From contig JAJDEH010000379.1 in the NCBI GenBank assembly GCA_029259935.1, positions 1 through 56,270 of the forward strand: a DNA stretch of 56,270 nucleotides, written 5' to 3'. Below the pieces are notes generated by a model. The model searched no databases. It was not told the origin of the DNA and saw nothing but the letters and a program-made list of their open reading frames with translations. Each line of letters opens with the position of its first letter. Position 1 is the first letter of the stretch. The position numbers and the translations under genes are program-made. Source of the stretch: Planctomycetota bacterium. GTDB taxonomy: Bacteria > Planctomycetota > Planctomycetia > Pirellulales > Pirellulaceae. Below are positions 52,098 through 56,270 of this stretch, one piece after another.

Positions 52098-55049
52098 CTA
52101 GGCAGCCGGTTTTTTCTCTTTGGGGCGTCCGCGCGGATCTCGCGTCGAGCGGCCGGACCGCGAACGGCCATGCGATGGATGCTTCTTCTCGCACTCCGCC
52201 CACAACGCGGCCGATTGCTTTTCAGCCTGTTCGGCATCCGCGTGTTCGCCAAGCGCGTTCAGAGTTGCGGCAAGCTGGTGATATTGCCAGGCCAAGGCCC
52301 GCTTTCCCAACGTGATGTCGCGCATCTTGACGAACTTCTCCTGATTGAGAATTGCCGTCTCAATAGCCTCGCGGGCGTCGGGCAGCCGGCCGTCGTTTTT
52401 CAGCATATCAGACAGGGCCGAGTAGGATCTGGCCAGCAGCATGCGGTAAACGGGAACGGAGGGAAAATCGTTGGCCAGCGCGTCATAGATCCAAACAGCA
52501 TCTCGCTGCATTTGCTCAGCTTCGACTTTGCGGTCGGTTCTTTTCAGCAACATGCTATACGCTTGCTCGGCCATGGCTTGAGCTGCCCGATAGCGAGGAA
52601 TGGTTGGATATTGATGGGTCAAATCCGCCGACAAGTCGACCGAACGCCGTAGCGTCTTGTCTAGCTCATCCACATCCACGTTCTTGCGGTGCATCATGAT
52701 CGACATGGCCAGCGACTCGCTGAGTTCGCATTGATAGTCCGGCACGTCGGGATGATCGGCAACTAATTCTTCCAAAATCTTCGTCGCCTTGTCCCGAAGC
52801 TGAGGAGATCGCGGGTTGAGATTCTTGTAACCGTGCGCCAAGGCCAGACGGTATTCAGTATTTTTGGAATCGCTGGCGACCAACTCTTCCAGCAACTTCA
52901 CGGCCAGCCGCCGATAATTTTCGACCTCTTCGCGTGATCCAAGTTTCCAATACATGCGGCTTAGCAAGTTATAAGTGCGAGCCAGTTCAAAGCGGACCTG
53001 CGGCGTCGGCACATCCTTGGAAGCCGCGACCAGATGGTCCATGGCCTGGCGATGCGACTTTTCTGATTCATCGAGACGGCCAAGCATGAGGTAGACGCGG
53101 CCTAAATCGTTGAGCGTCGCCCCGGTTTCTAGTCGATATTGCGAATCGTCGGAAAAATCTTGGGACAGGCTCTGATAGATATCGACCGCTTCGCGGTAGG
53201 CTTCGACCGCTTCTTCGTACTGGCCGAGCCGATGATGTAGTTCGCCAATGCGGCGGTTCGCCTTGGCGGTGTCGTTTTGCAAATTGGGGTTGGCCTCGTT
53301 CCGCTCGGCAAACCGCCGATAGAATTCCAGGGCCTTTTGCAAGATCTCGACCGATCCCTTGGAGGCAACCAATTGAAACTCGGGAGCCTCATCTTCCTCG
53401 TCCAGCCGCGCCACGGTCGGATGAGCCATCCAGTTGGTGGCAAACTGGTCCAACATCTCGTTCATGGATTCCAAAGCCAACGACAGATTACCTTCGGCCC
53501 GCGTGTTCTCGGCGATCGCGCGTTCTTTTTCGAGTTCGGCCTGACGCCAATTCCAGGTCACCAGCCCAAACGCGCCCAGCATGACGAACAGCAACAGCGC
53601 GGTCATGCAGGCGATGGCCGGATTGCGCCGGCTCCAACGCCACAAACGCTCGACGGGATTGATTCGCCGGGCGCGAATCGGACGATTTTCAAGGAACCGA
53701 TGCAAATCACCCGCCAGGTCGTCCGCGGATTGGTAGCGATGCAGCGGGTCGCGGGCGAGGGCTTTGAGGATGATCGTTTCCAAATCGCGCGGAACACCCG
53801 GCTTTAGCTTGCTGGGCGGTGTGGCTTCGTGCTGCGTGACTTGTTGGATGAGTTTATGTTTGTCCTCTTCATCGAATGCCGGACACAACGTCACCAATTC
53901 GTATAACGTCAGGCCCAAGCTATAGACATCGCTCCGCGCGTCGCAGCGCCCGTTGAACTGTTCCGGGGCCATGTACCGCAACGTGCCGACGATATCTCCC
54001 GTTTGGCTCACATCGTCGTGGGCCAGTGCCTTTGCCAATCCAAAGTCGGTAACCCACACGACACCCCGCGCGTCGAGCAACAAATTGCCCGGTTTGATGT
54101 CGCGGTGAAAAATATTTTGCGAATGAGCGTATTGCAACGCGTCGGCAACTTGAGCGCCGATTCGCGCGACACTCTTCCAGTAGTCTCGATTTACTCGCAC
54201 CGGCGGATCGGCAACGCCTTCATTTTCAGGCGGCGGCTTGTTTTCCCGCTTTGTATCCAAGCGCGACGCATCCGTCATCATACCGGCGTGCGACTCGGGT
54301 GCATCGCGAAACGACGGGGCATCCGATGCGGGGCTCTGGCTGCCCGTCGTGTCGCTGCTGGCCTGCGTATCGTTGATTCGTTCGGAATCGCTTAATCGTC
54401 CAGAATCGCTGAACGTGATGTCCCCCGACAGGCGGTCGCTGAGCATGGCCCGCGCGGCATCGGTCGCCGAAAAATCCGCGTCCGATTCCTCACCGGGCTG
54501 GACGCCGTTGGCACTATCCGGGTTCTTCAGATGATCGACAATCGCATCAAGCCCGACGCCTCGAATCAACTGCATGACGAAGTAGTGCAGCCCGTCTTGC
54601 TCGCCGACGCCCAGAACCTGAACGATGTTGGAATGGTGCAAGCGGGCCACCGTGCGCGCCTCGCGGCGAAACCGCTGATACTGTTTTGAATTCGGCAGCA
54701 CTTGCGGCGGAAGCACCTTGACGGCCACCCGGCGGGATAGCGATTGCTGTTCCGCTTCGTACACGACTCCCATTCCACCGCGGCCAATCTCGCGAACGAT
54801 GCGATAGTCGCCCAGTCGCTCGGGCTGCGAAGACTGTATGTCGGCCAACTCGCCACTCGATGTCGCGGACTGCCGCTTGAGTTGCTCCATGGCCAGGATC
54901 GTGGGAAACAGCCGTTCGATCTCGGCGGCCAGATCCGGATAGGTGCTGGCGTACTCATCCACGGACGGATTGTCGCCCTGGCGATATCGGAGGACAAACT
55001 CGTCCGCCAAGACTTCCAGTGGATTTCGCTCAGTTTTGGCATCGATCAT
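52098..55049 (-). CDS. Membrane Ser/Thr protein kinase with TPR-like repeat half
   Basis: A 983-residue protein. An N-terminal planctomycete kinase extension (DEFVLRYRQGDNPSVDEYAS, about 10-60) is followed by a kinase domain (about 78-460): GRGGMGVVYEAE, VAVKVLPP, HRDIKPGN near 314, TDFGLAK and APEQF, so it should be active. A Ser/Asp-rich insert of about 120 residues (about 175-290) lies between the hinge and helix E, as in the kinase at 18245. A membrane helix (about 474-496) and a C-terminal half of TPR-like helical repeats (about 530-960) follow, e.g. NRRIGELHHRLGQYEEAVEA. The TPR part would be exported and bind proteins. It is divergent from the dehydrogenase gene; the 209-bp gap has no clear motif. 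Confidence 0.93.
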   Translation of the reverse strand: MIDAKTERNPLEVLADEFVLRYRQGDNPSVDEYASTYPDLAAEIERLFPTILAMEQLKRQSATSSGELADIQSSQPERLGDYRIVREIGRGGMGVVYEAEQQSLSRRVAVKVLPPQVLPNSKQYQRFRREARTVARLHHSNIVQVLGVGEQDGLHYFVMQLIRGVGLDAIVDHLKNPDSANGVQPGEESDADFSATDAARAMLSDRLSGDITFSDSGRLSDSERINDTQASSDTTGSQSPASDAPSFRDAPESHAGMMTDASRLDTKRENKPPPENEGVADPPVRVNRDYWKSVARIGAQVADALQYAHSQNIFHRDIKPGNLLLDARGVVWVTDFGLAKALAHDDVSQTGDIVGTLRYMAPEQFNGRCDARSDVYSLGLTLYELVTLCPAFDEEDKHKLIQQVTQHEATPPSKLKPGVPRDLETIILKALARDPLHRYQSADDLAGDLHRFLENRPIRARRINPVERLWRWSRRNPAIACMTALLLFVMLGAFGLVTWNWRQAELEKERAIAENTRAEGNLSLALESMNEMLDQFATNWMAHPTVARLDEEDEAPEFQLVASKGSVEILQKALEFYRRFAERNEANPNLQNDTAKANRRIGELHHRLGQYEEAVEAYREAVDIYQSLSQDFSDDSQYRLETGATLNDLGRVYLMLGRLDESEKSHRQAMDHLVAASKDVPTPQVRFELARTYNLLSRMYWKLGSREEVENYRRLAVKLLEELVASDSKNTEYRLALAHGYKNLNPRSPQLRDKATKILEELVADHPDVPDYQCELSESLAMSIMMHRKNVDVDELDKTLRRSVDLSADLTHQYPTIPRYRAAQAMAEQAYSMLLKRTDRKVEAEQMQRDAVWIYDALANDFPSVPVYRMLLARSYSALSDMLKNDGRLPDAREAIETAILNQEKFVKMRDITLGKRALAWQYHQLAATLNALGEHADAEQAEKQSAALWAECEKKHPSHGRSRSGRSTRDPRGRPKEKKPAA

Positions 55050-55258
55050 AAGGCTACCTCGTTCGCGGCTCGCCGCCCGTTTGAATGGATGGGCCCGCCG
55101 CCTCTTTCAATATAACGTTTAACAACGCAAAAACTCTCGCTGAGTACACATTCAACGGCCCGGAATCCCTGGTTTCCGGATGCCTCATCGGCCCCTGCCA
55201 GCGTTGCTTGTATACTGGCTCGCCCGGCCCGTCCGACCCGCAATTAAAGGAGATTCCG

Positions 55259-56215
55259 TTGCCCTCGCCCGCCGATCTACCACGAGTTATCGCCGACGGC
55301 CCCCTGGCCGAGGCAATTTTGAAGCTGCTGGAAGGTCATGTTGAACTGCTGCCGTGGGAGACCTTTGAAGGTGCCGACGATCAGCCAGTTGACGGAATCT
55401 ACACCTTCGGACATCTGGCAGTGAACGGCGAAATGCTCGATCGCGTTCCCGGCGTGCGGGTCATCAGCAACTACGGCGTGGGAGTCGATCACATCAAAGT
55501 TGGCGATGCGGCAGTGCGGGGGATTCCGGTTGGCAATACGCCCTCGGTGCTAAATGGAGCGACGGCGGACATGGCCTTCACGCTGCTGATGGCGGCGGGC
55601 AGGCGGCTTGTCGAAGGCGACCGCTATGCCCGCGGTCCCGAGTTCACACATTATGAACCCGCTTATATGCTGGGCCGTGAAGTTCACGGAACGACGCTGG
55701 GCATCATCGGCATGGGACGAATCGGCCAACAGATTGCTCGCCGGGGCCGCGCATTTGATATGACGATTCTGTATCACAACCGGCGACCCAACGAGCAGGC
55801 CGAACAGAAATTGGAAGCGCGTTACGCCGAACTGAACGACCTGCTGGCCGAATCAGATTACGTCGTCTTGAGCCTGCCGCTGAGTGACGAAACGCGCGGC
55901 ATGATCGGGCGCGAACAACTAAGCTTGATGAAGCCGACGGCCGTTCTGGTCAATGTCGCCCGCGGTCCCGTGGTGCAAACCGCGGCGCTCACCGAGGCGC
56001 TGGCCAATCGAACTATCTACGCCGCCGGTCTCGACGTCACCGACCCCGAACCGCTGCCGCGCGATCATCCGCTCCTCACATTGGACAACGTCACCATCGC
56101 GCCGCATCTCGGCAGTGCCACCGAACAGACCCGTCAAAAGATGGCCGAGATCTCGGTCGAGAATCTGTTACGCGGTTTAAGTGGCGAACCGTTGCTGCAC
56201 GAAGTCAAACCATAG
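55259..56215 (+). CDS. D-2-hydroxyacid dehydrogenase (SerA/GyaR family)
   Basis: A 318-residue NAD(P)-dependent oxidoreductase. The nucleotide-binding motif is LGIIGMGRIGQQIARR; the catalytic residues sit in VNVARGPVVQT (Arg), DVTDPEPLP (Glu) and IAPHLGSAT (His). The length is that of glyoxylate or phosphoglycerate dehydrogenases without an ACT domain; the substrate is open. The start is TTG at 55259 because AAAGGAGA lies 5 nt upstream; an in-frame ATG at 55085 would add 58 residues without family resemblance. A weak TATACT at 55211 could be a -10 box. Confidence 0.87.
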   Translation: MPSPADLPRVIADGPLAEAILKLLEGHVELLPWETFEGADDQPVDGIYTFGHLAVNGEMLDRVPGVRVISNYGVGVDHIKVGDAAVRGIPVGNTPSVLNGATADMAFTLLMAAGRRLVEGDRYARGPEFTHYEPAYMLGREVHGTTLGIIGMGRIGQQIARRGRAFDMTILYHNRRPNEQAEQKLEARYAELNDLLAESDYVVLSLPLSDETRGMIGREQLSLMKPTAVLVNVARGPVVQTAALTEALANRTIYAAGLDVTDPEPLPRDHPLLTLDNVTIAPHLGSATEQTRQKMAEISVENLLRGLSGEPLLHEVKP

Positions 56216-56233
56216 AGTGTTGGATGAGACCTT

Positions 56234-56258
56234 CCACAAGTGAGGGAAGAACTTGTGG
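56234..56258. repeat. Hairpin after the dehydrogenase gene
   Basis: CCACAAGT and ACTTGTGG form an 8-bp stem around a 9-nt loop, 18 nt after the stop. It lacks a T-run; it may be part of a longer structure beyond the window. Confidence 0.4.
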
Positions 56259-56270
56259 TGCGGGCGTCCC

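Overview
The window most likely comes from a planctomycete (Planctomycetota, Pirellulales-like); this is inferred. The grounds are membrane Ser/Thr kinases fused to WD40-like or TPR-like sensor halves, kinase/PEGA/formylglycine-enzyme-fold chimeras, a solo ECF sigma factor, a MamK-like actin, a Rieske/cytochrome b/octaheme cytochrome c cluster, a murB-ftsQ pair with no ftsZ nearby, and moderate GC with hairpin-rich intergenic DNA. I saw no tRNA, rRNA, CRISPR array, transposase or replication origin.

132-14740: a long tight-adherence (Tad/Flp) pilus locus. It is headed by a predicted pseudokinase-PEGA-FGE-fold protein and followed by a Flp-like pilin, a strong terminator, prepilin peptidase CpaA, a 58-residue membrane peptide, three TadE/TadG-type pseudopilins, a one-TM protein, a CpaB-like SAF protein, an FHA-CpaF ATPase fusion, TadB, TadC and an FHA-like membrane protein. 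No secretin (CpaC/RcpA) and no TadZ/CpaE lie in the locus. 14753-21877: an ECF sigma factor, two secreted proteins and an active membrane kinase with WD40-like repeats. The pilin gene and the two secreted-protein genes share one ECF-type promoter layout (NGTAAC, 16 nt, CGTA), which links pilus and sigma factor.

21957-25315: a minus-strand operon for a Rieske protein, a b6-type cytochrome b and a HAO-family octaheme cytochrome c, a probable quinol:cytochrome oxidoreductase with a multiheme partner. 25586-29919: an M23 peptidase relic, an excisionase-HTH/EIIA-Ntr fusion, an LpxL-type acyltransferase, and a Rieske ferredoxin overlapping a GNAT gene. 30138-39036: a membrane protein with a MamK-like actin, a divergent pair of exported proteins with secretin N-domain-like segments, and murB with an FtsQ-like gene.

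39253-44660: a single polypeptide carrying all three AmmeMemoRadiSam modules (radical SAM, AMMECR1, MEMO) plus what looks like a degenerate second AMMECR1 copy, followed after 11 nt by a short SecA paralogue. 44714-56215: a phospholipase C-like/DUF4332 protein, an acyl-CoA ligase, an FKBP isomerase, a DUF2330 protein overlapping a di-heme oxidoreductase gene, another membrane kinase with TPR-like repeats, and a D-2-hydroxyacid dehydrogenase.

The most notable points are the Tad locus with its pseudoenzyme and shared ECF promoters, the all-in-one AmmeMemoRadiSam protein with its SecA neighbour, and the Rieske/b6/octaheme operon. Functions are inferred from motifs read by eye; no database search was possible.
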